DNA from: Chitinophagales bacterium
GTDB lineage: Bacteria > Bacteroidota > Bacteroidia > Chitinophagales > UBA2359
Direction: 5' to 3'
Assembly (NCBI GenBank): GCA_020631035.1
Contig: JAHDIA010000055.1
Coordinates: 1 to 15,015 of the forward strand
Length of the DNA: 15,015 nucleotides
Shown: positions 1 to 6,581 of the stretch, piece after piece
Position numbering within the stretch: position 1 is the stretch's first letter
How the letters are laid out: each line of letters begins with the position of its first letter
Notes under the pieces: generated by a model
The model's database searches: none
Told to the model about the DNA's origin: nothing
The model's input: the letters and a program-made list of their open reading frames with translations, nothing else
Position numbers and translations under genes: made by a program

Positions 1-570
1 GCAAATTTGAGTGGAGCAAATTTGAGTGATACATATTTGAGTGAAGCAAATTTGAGTGAAGCAAATTTGAGTAAAGCAGATTTGAGTAAAGCAGATTTGA
101 GTAAAGCAAATTTGAAGGATGCAAATTTGAGTGAAGCAAATTTGAGTGGAGCAAATTTGAGTGATACAAATTTGAGTGAAGCAAATTTGAGTAGAGCAAA
201 TTTGAGTGAAGCAAATTTGAGTAAAGCAAATTTGAGTAGAGCAAATTTGAGGGATGCAGATTTGAGGGATGCAGATTTGAGGGATGCAGATTTGAGTAAA
301 GCAGATTTGATTTATGCATCTTTGAGGGATGCATATTTGAGTAGAGCAAATTTGAGGGATGCAGATTTGAGGAGTGCATATTTGAGGAATGCAGATTTGA
401 GTGAAGCAAACTTGAGTGAAGCAAATTTGAGTAAAGCAGATTTGATTTATGCAAATTTGAGTGAAGCCAATTTGAGGAATACAAATTTGAGGAATACAAA
501 TTTGATTTATGCAAATTTGAGTGAAGCCAAATTGAGTGATGCAGATTTGAGGAATGCATATTTAACAGAT
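1..570 (+). repeat. 15-bp coding tandem array (38 units)
   Basis: Thirty-eight in-register 15-mers close to GCAAATTTGAGTGAA encode the beta-helix. Higher-order duplication is visible. Units 436-480 recur almost unchanged at 496-540, an offset of 60 bp, which equals four pentapeptides or one helix coil. The unit order at 1-60 recurs at 136-195, an offset of 135 bp or nine units. Such an array is prone to slippage and unequal recombination, and every change in whole units stays in frame. Confidence 0.9.
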
Positions 571-687
571 GTTAAAAATTTAACAAAATCTCAATTAGCC
601 CAAGCAGGATCTCTCAAAGGTGTCATAGGCTTAGACCTACAACTCGAAAAAGAGCTTAGAGAAGAATACCCACATTTGTTTGAGTGA
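1..687 (+). CDS. Pentapeptide-repeat protein (5' end outside window)
   Basis: Bases 1-570 read as 38 consecutive 15-bp units without an indel, each encoding a variant of A(N/D)L(S/R)X. This is the signature of a pentapeptide-repeat right-handed quadrilateral beta-helix, in which four pentapeptides make one coil. The frame is open to the first base, so the gene almost certainly starts upstream; the first in-window start-like codon is a TTG at 7 inside the repeats and is not credible as the true start. The last 35 or so residues leave the repeat and end in LREEYPHLFE, resembling the LDPEL...YPHLF tail common in this family and seen in the next gene. No signal peptide or enzymatic motif is visible, and the cellular role is unknown. 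Leu is nearly always TTG and Ser nearly always AGT, so the repetition is at DNA level as well as protein level, pointing to recent expansion. Stop is TGA at 685-687. Confidence 0.9.
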   Translation, partial: ANLSGANLSDTYLSEANLSEANLSKADLSKADLSKANLKDANLSEANLSGANLSDTNLSEANLSRANLSEANLSKANLSRANLRDADLRDADLRDADLSKADLIYASLRDAYLSRANLRDADLRSAYLRNADLSEANLSEANLSKADLIYANLSEANLRNTNLRNTNLIYANLSEAKLSDADLRNAYLTDVKNLTKSQLAQAGSLKGVIGLDLQLEKELREEYPHLFE

Positions 688-688
688 T

Positions 689-814
689 TGTCTGAACCTT
701 GATTTCTAGGATAAGAAAGATTAGCTTGATATTAAATTACCATTCCCATCAAGCCATCCTAAAAATCAAGGGAATCATGTCGGGCTGACGTTTCAGTTCA
801 AGACAAATGAGGCA
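689..814 (+). repeat. Composite dispersed repeat, partial copy R0
   Basis: This copy contains the long-hairpin module only. Left arm CTTGATTTCTAGGAT (698-712) pairs with right arm ATCCTAAAAATCAAG (756-770), and a 3' tag around 797-814 (GTTCAAGACAAATGAGGCA) is shared with the fuller copies. It lacks the GTGGGAAT hairpin and the AT-rich tail. It starts immediately after the stop codon of the pentapeptide gene. No coding potential is supported here. Confidence 0.75.
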
Positions 815-816
815 CT

Positions 817-1106
817 TGTCAGAACCTTGATTCCTAGGATTAGCAAGATTAGCTTGATTGTAAAATAACCACTCCCATCAAGCCCATCCTAGCAATCAAG
901 TTCATCATGGTTCAAGACAAATGAGGTAACGCTATGTTCATACCTTCGTCGTTTGGGGATTCCCACCTTCGTGGGAATGACGTCGGCAACGGAAGTAGTG
1001 TGGGAAAAAGAAACATCTAAATCCAGCAAATCTAAAAATCCAGCAAATCCAAAAATCCTGTTCATCCTGATTCCGACAGTTGGGAATGACGCCAGTGACG
1101 GGCAAA
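817..1106 (+). repeat. Composite dispersed repeat, full copy R1
   Basis: The modules in order are as follows. First is a long nested hairpin: outer arms 826-840 and 886-900, inner arms GCTTGAT 852-858 and ATCAAGC 877-883. Second is the tag GTTCAAGACAAATGAGG. Third is a perfect 8-bp hairpin ATTCCCAC-CTTC-GTGGGAAT at 959-978. Fourth is an AT-rich tail of AAATCC/AAAATCCTG words ending in GACAGTTGGGAA. The same modules recur exactly 290 bp downstream, so R1 and R2 form a tandem pair. Confidence 0.8.
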
Positions 1107-1400
1107 TGTGTGAACCCTGATTCCTAGGATAAGCAAGATTAGCTTGATTTTAAAATTACCATTCCCATCAAGCCCATCCTAGCAATCAAGTTCCTCATGG
1201 TTCAAGACAAATGAGGCAACGCTATGTTCCCACCTCCGTCGTTTGGGGATTCCCACCTTCGTGGGAATGACGTCGGTGACGGGAATGACGCTAGAGATGC
1301 TGAAAGTAATATTGGAAAAATAAACATCTATGCAAATAAATCTAAAAATCCTGCAAATCCAAAAATCCAGAAAATCCTGATTCAGACAATTGGGAATGCC
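1107..1400 (+). repeat. Composite dispersed repeat, full copy R2
   Basis: This copy has the same module order as R1. Outer hairpin arms are at 1116-1130 and 1176-1190, the ATTCCCAC-CTTC-GTGGGAAT hairpin is at 1249-1268, and the AT-rich tail ends in CAGACAATTGGGAA (about 1383-1396). The first two modules are exactly 290 bp from their R1 equivalents; the tail is 20 bp longer. A 65-codon open frame across this copy (1224-1421) is only translated repeat. The truncated pentapeptide gene begins directly downstream. Confidence 0.8.
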
Positions 1401-1496
1401 GCCCCGTTAAGATTCTGTTGAAATAAATGCACTCCCCAAAACTATGCTGACTTCTCATCATCTTTTCTAGAAAAATGTAATTTTGATAATGCTATT

Positions 1497-1979
1497 TTGA
1501 ATGAGTCAGAAATGAATGCTGCTAGTTTTTTCAATACAAGTTTTAAAAATACGGATGTTAGTGAAACAAGATTTTACGTAGAACAAATTTGTTATGTCAA
1601 TTTTGAAAATGCTATTTTGAGGTCTACAGGATTTTCCGCTCACCATATAAAAAATGTAAATTTTGAAAATGCTTGTTTAGTACGTGCTTCTATTGCTTTT
1701 TTTCGAATACAAGCAAGCAGAAGAAGCAAAACTAATTCTAAAGGTAAAGCTAATACTAGGCGCAGAAAAAATAAAGCTGATAGTATAAGACATACTAAAC
1801 ATGAAGAAATCAATTTGAAAAATGCAAATTTGAGTTTTTTTAACTTTTATGACAACTATTTTTCTATACAAGATTTAGAAGAGGTAAAGACACTTTATGA
1901 ATGTAGGGAATTAGACCCCGAAATAGAGAAAGCCCTAAAAGCCACCCATCCACATCTGTTCAAAGAACCTGATACATGA
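1497..1979 (+). CDS. Pentapeptide-repeat protein, probably a 5'-truncated remnant
   Basis: The product contains degenerate pentapeptide repeats such as NFENAIL, NFENACL and NLKNANL, and a C-terminal tail (LDPEIEKALKATHPHLF) matching that of the first pentapeptide gene. Repeat-like coding continues in the same frame upstream of the first possible start: YADFSSSFLEKCNFDNAIL can be read from about 1443, back to a stop at 1419. That stretch has no ATG, GTG or TTG until TTG 1497, and the first ATG is 1512. The natural N-terminus has therefore probably been lost at the junction with the upstream repeat. Codons at about 1713-1803 encode a Lys/Arg-rich insert without pentapeptide periodicity, splitting the helix. 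Whether it is expressed is unknown; it may be a pseudogene. The role is unrecognised. Confidence 0.65.
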   Translation: MNESEMNAASFFNTSFKNTDVSETRFYVEQICYVNFENAILRSTGFSAHHIKNVNFENACLVRASIAFFRIQASRRSKTNSKGKANTRRRKNKADSIRHTKHEEINLKNANLSFFNFYDNYFSIQDLEEVKTLYECRELDPEIEKALKATHPHLFKEPDT

Positions 1980-1982
1980 TGT

Positions 1983-2009
1983 CTGGCACTTCCAAAGTGC
2001 CTCGCATCT
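1983..2009. repeat. 27-bp hairpin repeat, copy 1
   Basis: A perfect hairpin GGCACTT-CCA-AAGTGCC (1985-2001) is flanked by CT on the left and TCGCATCT on the right. The same unit recurs at 2250 and 3310. It begins 4 bp after the pentapeptide stop codon, so it could act in 3'-end formation, but no T-tract follows. Confidence 0.8.
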
Positions 2010-2035
2010 TTAAGATAATTCATATTTATTTTTAT

Positions 2036-2133
2036 GGTGCAACGCCAGTGGTTCATGGCTACGTGAACTCTGGTTAGCCAACGCATACTTAACCCTTCGT
2101 ACAAGCATTCATCCACCCGCAACATCCTACACC
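2036..2133 (+). repeat. 98-bp dispersed element, copy 1
   Basis: This 98-bp stretch runs from GGTGCAACG to CATCCTACACC. It matches the reverse complement of 3408-3505, which is also 98 bp. The conserved core includes CTGGTTA(G/A)CCAACGCAT and TGTACAAGC- or CGTACAAGC-like words. No open reading frame in it is convincing. Confidence 0.75.
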
Positions 2134-2149
2134 ACAAAAAATAAAAGTG

Positions 2150-2211
2150 GCTTTAAGTGTCAAGCGAAGCGTCACTTAAAGCAAATAGTATCGCAAGTTT
2201 GCAACTTGCGA
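2150..2211. repeat. Two adjacent perfect hairpins
   Basis: The first hairpin pairs GCTTTAAGTG (2150-2159) with CACTTAAAGC (2173-2182), a 10-bp stem with a 13-nt loop. The second pairs TCGCAAGTT (2191-2199) with AACTTGCGA (2203-2211), a 9-bp stem with a 3-nt loop. Neither is followed by a clear T-tract on either strand. With the surrounding repeats they fill the gap 1980-2560, in which I see no gene. Confidence 0.75.
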
Positions 2212-2249
2212 AAAAGATTAGAATACAACAAACCCATAATTTTTGATAC

Positions 2250-2276
2250 CTGGCACTTCCAAAGTGCCTCGCATCT
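2250..2276. repeat. 27-bp hairpin repeat, copy 2
   Basis: This copy is identical to copy 1 across GGCACTT-CCA-AAGTGCC (2252-2268) and the TCGCATCT flank, with different sequence outside. It lies in repeat-filled spacer with no supported gene. Confidence 0.8.
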
Positions 2277-2317
2277 GGAAACGAAAGATGAGATATCAAC
2301 CTACAAGAATCAAATCT

Positions 2318-2508
2318 AAAAATCCTATCAATCAAGGTTCAGACATTAGGCAACACTATGTTCCCACCTTCGTCGGTTGGGGATTCCCACCTTCGTGGGA
2401 ATGACGTCGGCGACGGGAATGATGTTGGAAAAAGAAACATCTAAACCATAAAATCAAAAATCCTGCTAATCCAAAAATCAAGCAAATCCTGATTCTGACA
2501 ATTGGGAA
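2318..2508 (+). repeat. Composite dispersed repeat, rearranged copy R3
   Basis: It carries the CTATGTTCCCACCTTCGTCG module, the ATTCCCAC-CTTC-GTGGGAAT hairpin (2383-2402) and the AT-rich tail ending GACAATTGGGAA (2497-2508), as in R1 and R2. In place of the long hairpin, the left end reads ATCCTATCAATCAAGG followed by TTCAGACA. This is the reverse complement of the left end of R0, so this copy appears rearranged. The Hsp70 relic follows 52 bp later. Confidence 0.7.
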
Positions 2509-2560
2509 CTTTTATTATTTCCCACACGTTAAACAAACTCACACCCCAAAGCCCAACACT

Positions 2561-3259
2561 ATGCCACAACTAAGCCCCGAATCCATCCACCAATTCGACC
2601 GACAATCCGATATGATTGCCAAAGGAGGTATTTACATAGGAGGCGACAATTTTGATTCCAACATTATGTGGCACAAGGGAACACCCCATTTTGGGCGAGG
2701 CGTCCAAGAAAAATTTGACGACAAATGGCTCGACCTACCCCTAAGCTATTTTACCAATATCTGTTCTTGGGAAAAAATGAACTTTCTCAACTCCTACAAA
2801 ATGTTGGAGGCGATCAATCGCTCTTACGTCTTTTCGGGGCGCAATCCCAAGGTCAAAAATCTATACAACTTATTAGACAAAAACCTCGGTTACGCCCTCT
2901 TTCAAAAAGTGGAACAAAGCAAGATAGACTTGACCCAAAACGACACCGCCAATCTACAATTCAATGAACACGAAATAGAGATAAATGAATCAATAAGCCT
3001 AGCAGAATTGTCCAATCAAATCATCCAAAAATAAGTCCATCAAATCACCGATTACCTCGATCAATTTCTCTCTAATAACCAAATATCCTATAATCAGATT
3101 GACACCGTATTTATGACGGGAGGGACTTCAATGGTGCGTCCCCTACAAAATCACTTCAAACAACAATTTGGCAGCGACAAAATCAAATCAGGCGACAACT
3201 TCAATAGTGTGGCAATGGGTTTGGCGTATAGTTACAATGTTTTGGCTGGTGGAGCGTGA
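2561..3259 (+). pseudogene. Hsp70/YegD-like chaperone relic (N-terminus missing, one in-frame stop)
   Basis: The readable frame matches the second half of an Hsp70-type nucleotide-binding domain of the YegD-like family. It contains IYIGGDNFDSNIMWHK (compare IGGxDFD), then a LEQ/SKIDL-like segment (VEQSKIDLTQND), and finally VFMTGGTSMVRPL with FGSDKIKSGDNFNSVAMGLAYSY, the classic phosphate/adenosine-binding end of the fold. The frame is broken by TAA at 3032-3034 and resumes in the same frame at 3035-3259 with no shift, so a single nonsense change separates the two parts. The first half, including the expected DxGTxN phosphate loop, is absent; homology starts at about the ATG at 2561, just downstream of repeat R3. 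A full YegD-like protein is around 420-450 residues, against about 232 coding codons here. The first 157 codons could be translated but could not form a working ATPase. Confidence 0.8.
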
Positions 3260-3262
3260 ATG

Positions 3263-3307
3263 GGTAATTGGTTGATTGAGTGATTGGTAATTGGTTGATT
3301 GAGTGAT
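3263..3307 (+). repeat. Two-copy 23-bp tandem repeat
   Basis: The unit GGTAATTGGTTGATTGAGTG plus ATT occurs at 3263-3285 and again, one base short, at 3286-3307. It starts 3 bp after the final stop of the Hsp70 relic. Confidence 0.85.
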
Positions 3308-3309
3308 GC

Positions 3310-3336
3310 CTGGCATTTTCAAAATACCTCGCATCT
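3310..3336. repeat. 27-bp hairpin repeat, diverged copy 3
   Basis: This copy reads GGCATTT-TCA-AAATACC (3312-3328) with the same CT and TCGCATCT flanks. Relative to copies 1 and 2, one stem pair has changed on both sides (C-G to T-A). Another has become C:A on the plus strand, which is G:U in RNA read from the minus strand. Pairing is thus fully kept only for a minus-strand RNA. Confidence 0.75.
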
Positions 3337-3407
3337 TTTTGCCACAAATGTGTAGATGGGGGGCATCAACAGAGCAGTTTGCCTTCAGATGCCCGCCATC
3401 AAAAAAA

Positions 3408-3505
3408 GGCGTAGGATGAGCGGGAGGATGCACGCTTGTACAAGGGACTAAGCATGCGTTGGTTAACCAGAATGCATGCAGCCTCGAAGTCACGCACGCT
3501 GCCCC
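3408..3505 (-). repeat. 98-bp dispersed element, copy 2 (inverted)
   Basis: It is the reverse complement of the element at 2036-2133, with the same length and core words (GGTTAACCAACGCATGCTTA and TGTACAAGC on the minus strand). A 101-codon minus-strand frame (3188-3493) across it is translated repeat with no domain features. From here to 3640 the spacer is AT-rich and I see no gene or clear TAnnTTTG promoter. Confidence 0.7.
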
Positions 3506-3658
3506 ATAAAAAGTTTATTTGTAAAATATATAATTATCAGTTATATTAGCGGTTTATGAAAAGCAATTTCTAGCAATCAACCTATTTATAAGCAAAAACA
3601 ATTACTTACATCTTTATATGGGATTATATCCTATGTATTTAGGTGAGTCTTTTACTCA

Positions 3659-4792
3659 ATGGAAATTAAACAACTAAAATGGAATAAGCAGGGAACATGG
3701 CAGTTTTGTAAGGAGGGGGAACAGACATTTGCAGCAGATTGGGTTCTGGTGTTTGGGAATAGAATGTTGTTACAAAACAAAGACATACACTTGGCCCTGA
3801 GTAAGAAAGTAGATGGAGAGATAACCTATTGTTCTACTTCTGGAGAGATATGGGCAGATGAAGCACATGAAGGAACTGTTTTCGCCACAGCAATTAAATT
3901 TGAACATACGCACTTGCGTACCATAGAACTGTCAGTTGAGACAGCAAAGGATAGTTTTGTCCTAGGACAAGAAATTACCAAACAATTGTCAGATAAAGAT
4001 TTGAAACACATTTTTATCTTGACAGATGGGCAGCAGGTAAATGGCAGCGAATTGGTAAAGGGAATCAATATGGAACTTCCTGAAGATGTGTTGGTCACAG
4101 GAGGACTAGCAGGAGATGGTGAACGATTTGAGCGGACACTTGTAGGTTTAAACCGCCCACCCCAAGAAGGTGTTTTGGTGGCTGTTGGCTTGTATGGAGA
4201 GCGTTTAAAATCTGCATTTGGTTCAAAAGGGGGATGGGATTCTTTTGGGCCAGATCGCTTGATTACCAAGTCCAAAGACAATGTTTTGTACGAATTGGAT
4301 GGACAGTCGGCCTTGTCGCTTTACAAAAAATATTTGGGAGAATATGCCAAGGATTTACCTGGGGCAGCCTTTTATTTTCCATTGAACCTAAAATTGGCAT
4401 CGGGTGAATCGGTGGTACGGACCATTTTGTCAATAGATGAGGCGAAAGAAAGTATGACTTTTGCAGGTGATATGCCCGAAGGAACCATTACAAGATTGAT
4501 GAAGTCAAGTGTACATCGTTTGATAGATGGGGCACAAGAAGCGGCGCAAGAATGTTTGGGCAATTTGGGAGACGTTGAGGGAAGTTTGAACATCCTAATC
4601 AGTTGTGTAGGGCGAAAGGTGGTCTTGGGGCAAAATGTTGATGAAGAGGTCGAAATTGTAAGGGAAACCTTGGGGGATAAGGGAGTCATTACAGGATTTT
4701 ATTCTTATGGCGAAATTGCCCCAATTAGCAAAGGAGGCTGCTGTGAATTGCACAATCAAACAATGACAATTACAACATTATCCGAAATTTAA
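3659..4792 (+). CDS. FIST domain-containing sensor protein
   Basis: This 377-residue protein has the layout of FIST proteins: a FIST_N region (roughly residues 25-225; VLVFGN, then VTGGLAGDG) followed by a FIST_C region (roughly 230-370) ending in the hallmark TGFYSYGEIAP and ELHNQTMTITTL. FIST domains are predicted small-ligand sensors, possibly for amino acids, and usually occur fused to signalling domains; here the protein stands alone. There is no signal peptide or membrane segment, so it is probably cytoplasmic. Start ATG 3659 is preceded by AGGTGAG at 3641-3647, an acceptable ribosome-binding site. The histidine kinase starts 1 bp after the stop, so the two are surely co-transcribed and this protein probably supplies the sensing half. 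The ligand cannot be told from sequence. Confidence 0.92.
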   Translation: MEIKQLKWNKQGTWQFCKEGEQTFAADWVLVFGNRMLLQNKDIHLALSKKVDGEITYCSTSGEIWADEAHEGTVFATAIKFEHTHLRTIELSVETAKDSFVLGQEITKQLSDKDLKHIFILTDGQQVNGSELVKGINMELPEDVLVTGGLAGDGERFERTLVGLNRPPQEGVLVAVGLYGERLKSAFGSKGGWDSFGPDRLITKSKDNVLYELDGQSALSLYKKYLGEYAKDLPGAAFYFPLNLKLASGESVVRTILSIDEAKESMTFAGDMPEGTITRLMKSSVHRLIDGAQEAAQECLGNLGDVEGSLNILISCVGRKVVLGQNVDEEVEIVRETLGDKGVITGFYSYGEIAPISKGGCCELHNQTMTITTLSEI

Positions 4793-4793
4793 A

Positions 4794-5666
4794 ATGATGG
4801 AATTTAACAGACTCCTAGAAAGACAAATTAGGAGGAAATTTGGAAACAAAGACGAGATTCCTGCCGATATGTTGGATTTGATACAATCCATTAGTCAAAC
4901 CTATGACCAGTTTGAGAAAGACCGTTTGCTGACAGAGCGTTCCTTGGATTTGTCCTCAGAAGAAATGCTCGAAAAAGCCCAAGAGTTGAGAGATATAAAT
5001 GAGGAATTAAAGCAGTTTACTTATGCAACTGCCCACGATTTGAAATCACCTTTGCGTACCATCGCAAGTTACATACAATTGATTGAAAAAAGACTAGAAC
5101 TGGACAAAGATACTCAGGGCTTTTTTGATCAAGTAGTCAGTGGAGCCAAACGAATGAATGTATTATTAGATGGTTTGTTGGACTATGCCAAAATCAATAA
5201 GGGTGTCGTAGAGTATCAACCCATCAATGTAGTACAATGCGTTAAAAATTGTATACACAGTTTGTCTGATTTGATAGAGACCAATGAGGCAAAAATTGTT
5301 TACAATGGTTTGCCAACGGTTATGGGTGAATCCTTTTTTATACACCAATTGTTTCAGAATTTGTTGGAGAATGCCATCAAGTACCGCAAAAGAGAAGTCT
5401 CTCCCATCATTCACATTGACGCCAAAGAAAGAGAAGATCGTTATTGGTTTGCGATTAGTGACAATGGAATTGGGATTAAAAAAGAGTATATGGAAGAGGT
5501 ATTTAAGGTTTTTAGAAGACTACACACCTACGAAACCTACGAGGGCTCTGGCATTGGCTTGGCGATTTGTAAAAAGATTGTACAACGATACGAAGGCGAA
5601 ATCAAATTTGACGAACAGTATACTAATGGGTGTCGGATACTTTTTAGCTTGCCATTATTGATATAA
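4794..5666 (+). CDS. Cytoplasmic sensor histidine kinase, partner of FIST protein
   Basis: This 290-residue kinase has no transmembrane segment. Residues 1-65 form a helical, probably coiled-coil segment (LLERQIRRKFG, then DRLLTERSLDLSSEEM), a linker often found after FIST domains in fused kinases. HisKA follows with H-box ATAHDLKSPLR, phospho-acceptor H81. The HATPase_c domain has N-box N193 (LLENAIKYRK), G1 box DNGIGI (D223), F-box FKVFRRL and G2 box GSGIGLAI (G251-G255). All residues needed for ATP binding and autophosphorylation are present. ATG 4794 is followed directly by a second ATG at 4797; either could be used. No sensory domain lies within the protein, so input probably comes from the FIST protein. 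No response regulator is adjacent, so the output is unknown. Confidence 0.93.
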   Translation: MMEFNRLLERQIRRKFGNKDEIPADMLDLIQSISQTYDQFEKDRLLTERSLDLSSEEMLEKAQELRDINEELKQFTYATAHDLKSPLRTIASYIQLIEKRLELDKDTQGFFDQVVSGAKRMNVLLDGLLDYAKINKGVVEYQPINVVQCVKNCIHSLSDLIETNEAKIVYNGLPTVMGESFFIHQLFQNLLENAIKYRKREVSPIIHIDAKEREDRYWFAISDNGIGIKKEYMEEVFKVFRRLHTYETYEGSGIGLAICKKIVQRYEGEIKFDEQYTNGCRILFSLPLLI

Positions 5667-5672
5667 ATTTTG

Positions 5673-5680
5673 TAGCTTTG
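5673..5680 (+). promoter_or_regulatory. Candidate Bacteroidota -7 element upstream of sulfotransferase gene
   Basis: TAGCTTTG fits the TAnnTTTG -7 consensus and lies in the 27-bp gap before ATG 5694. The upstream TTG (5649-5651) is 21 bp away. The implied leader is very short, and a chance match is possible. Confidence 0.3.
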
Positions 5681-5693
5681 GTTGGTCAAACGT

Positions 5694-6581
5694 ATGATGA
5701 AAGCTAGCCAAAATATTTATCCCAATTTTTTGTACATAGGAGCCTCCAAAGCAGGTTCATCTTGGCTGTACGAATGTTTGAGAGAACATCCACAGGTTTT
5801 TGTCCCAGCTGCCAAAGATTTACACTTTTTTCACATCCACTACGACAAGGGAATGGATTGGTACAGAAATTTTTTTAAGCCCAATGCCGAACAAATTGCT
5901 ATAGGCGAATTGTCCCACGATTATTTTTTATTTCCCGATGTCGCCCAAAAAATTTATGAGTGCAATCCTAAAATGAAGCTCATTGTGAGCTTGCGAGAAC
6001 CCGTAGACAAAACCATTTCGGGTTATCAATATGCGCAAAAAGTCTATTTAGACAAATCGGTTTCTTTTGAGGATTTTTTCTACCACCACGACCGCTACAA
6101 AAAAACGCACTTTCAAAATATGAACCGAGAGACGGCAAATTATTTTGAACACCTACAAGCCTTTTACAAGAGATTTCCTAGGAAACAAATACTTATCTTA
6201 TTTTTTGACGAACTAAAAAGCAATCCTCAAAGCTTTCTACAAAAAGTGTACAACTTCCTAGAAGTCGATGCTGATTTTACGCCATCCGTCTTACACCAAA
6301 AAGTCAACCAGCAACAAGCGGCACGCTTAGGACCATTGGCACATTTGGCATACAAAGTAGCCGAACAAATGCGTAAGATGGGATTGGCAAATATCGTAGG
6401 GGCTGTCAAACGCAATGCCTTGTTCAACAAACTGCTATACCAAGAAAACAAACAAGAAGCAAAATGGACATTGGAGGAAGAAATGAAACACACAGTTTAT
6501 GAGTATTTTGTAAAAGACTACGCCAAATTGAGCGAATTGATTAAACAAGATTTACCTGCCAATTGGTATTTGTATGAATAA
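5694..6581 (+). CDS. PAPS-dependent sulfotransferase
   Basis: This 295-residue enzyme would transfer sulfate from PAPS to an acceptor hydroxyl or amine. The 5'-phosphosulfate loop is FLYIGASKAGSSWLYECL (K19), replacing the more usual G-T-[TS] with G-S-S. The 3'-phosphate-binding motif is LREPVDKTISGYQY (R101, S109), and KDLHFF and GELSHDY follow the usual family pattern. No signal peptide or membrane helix is evident, so it acts in the cytoplasm. The acceptor is unknown; carbohydrate or glycolipid is likely given the neighbours. I prefer ATG 5694, though TTG 5682 would add four residues and a second ATG is at 5697. It lies 27 bp after the kinase gene and 27 bp before the next gene, so read-through transcription of all four genes is possible. 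Confidence 0.9.
   Translation: MMKASQNIYPNFLYIGASKAGSSWLYECLREHPQVFVPAAKDLHFFHIHYDKGMDWYRNFFKPNAEQIAIGELSHDYFLFPDVAQKIYECNPKMKLIVSLREPVDKTISGYQYAQKVYLDKSVSFEDFFYHHDRYKKTHFQNMNRETANYFEHLQAFYKRFPRKQILILFFDELKSNPQSFLQKVYNFLEVDADFTPSVLHQKVNQQQAARLGPLAHLAYKVAEQMRKMGLANIVGAVKRNALFNKLLYQENKQEAKWTLEEEMKHTVYEYFVKDYAKLSELIKQDLPANWYLYE

Noticed and set aside
1..570. Possible CRISPR or non-coding satellite
   Set aside because: The period is 15 bp with no spacers, the frame is open throughout, and the peptide is a textbook pentapeptide repeat.
959..978. Rho-independent terminator at the ATTCCCAC-CTTC-GTGGGAAT hairpin
   Set aside because: No T-tract follows in any of the three copies, and copies lie far from gene ends; it is better seen as a repeat module.
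1224..1421. 65-codon plus-strand open frame
   Set aside because: It is translated composite repeat R2; the same sequence recurs in R1 without an equivalent frame, and there is no domain or start signal.
1895..2335. Two minus-strand open frames, each containing a DARHFGSAR-like stretch
   Set aside because: The shared peptide is just the 27-bp hairpin repeat read in one frame; the rest overlaps the pentapeptide gene or other repeats.
3188..3493. 101-codon minus-strand frame
   Set aside because: It spans the inverted 98-bp element and the 23-bp tandem repeat, and overlaps the Hsp70 relic. Its composition looks like translated repeat.
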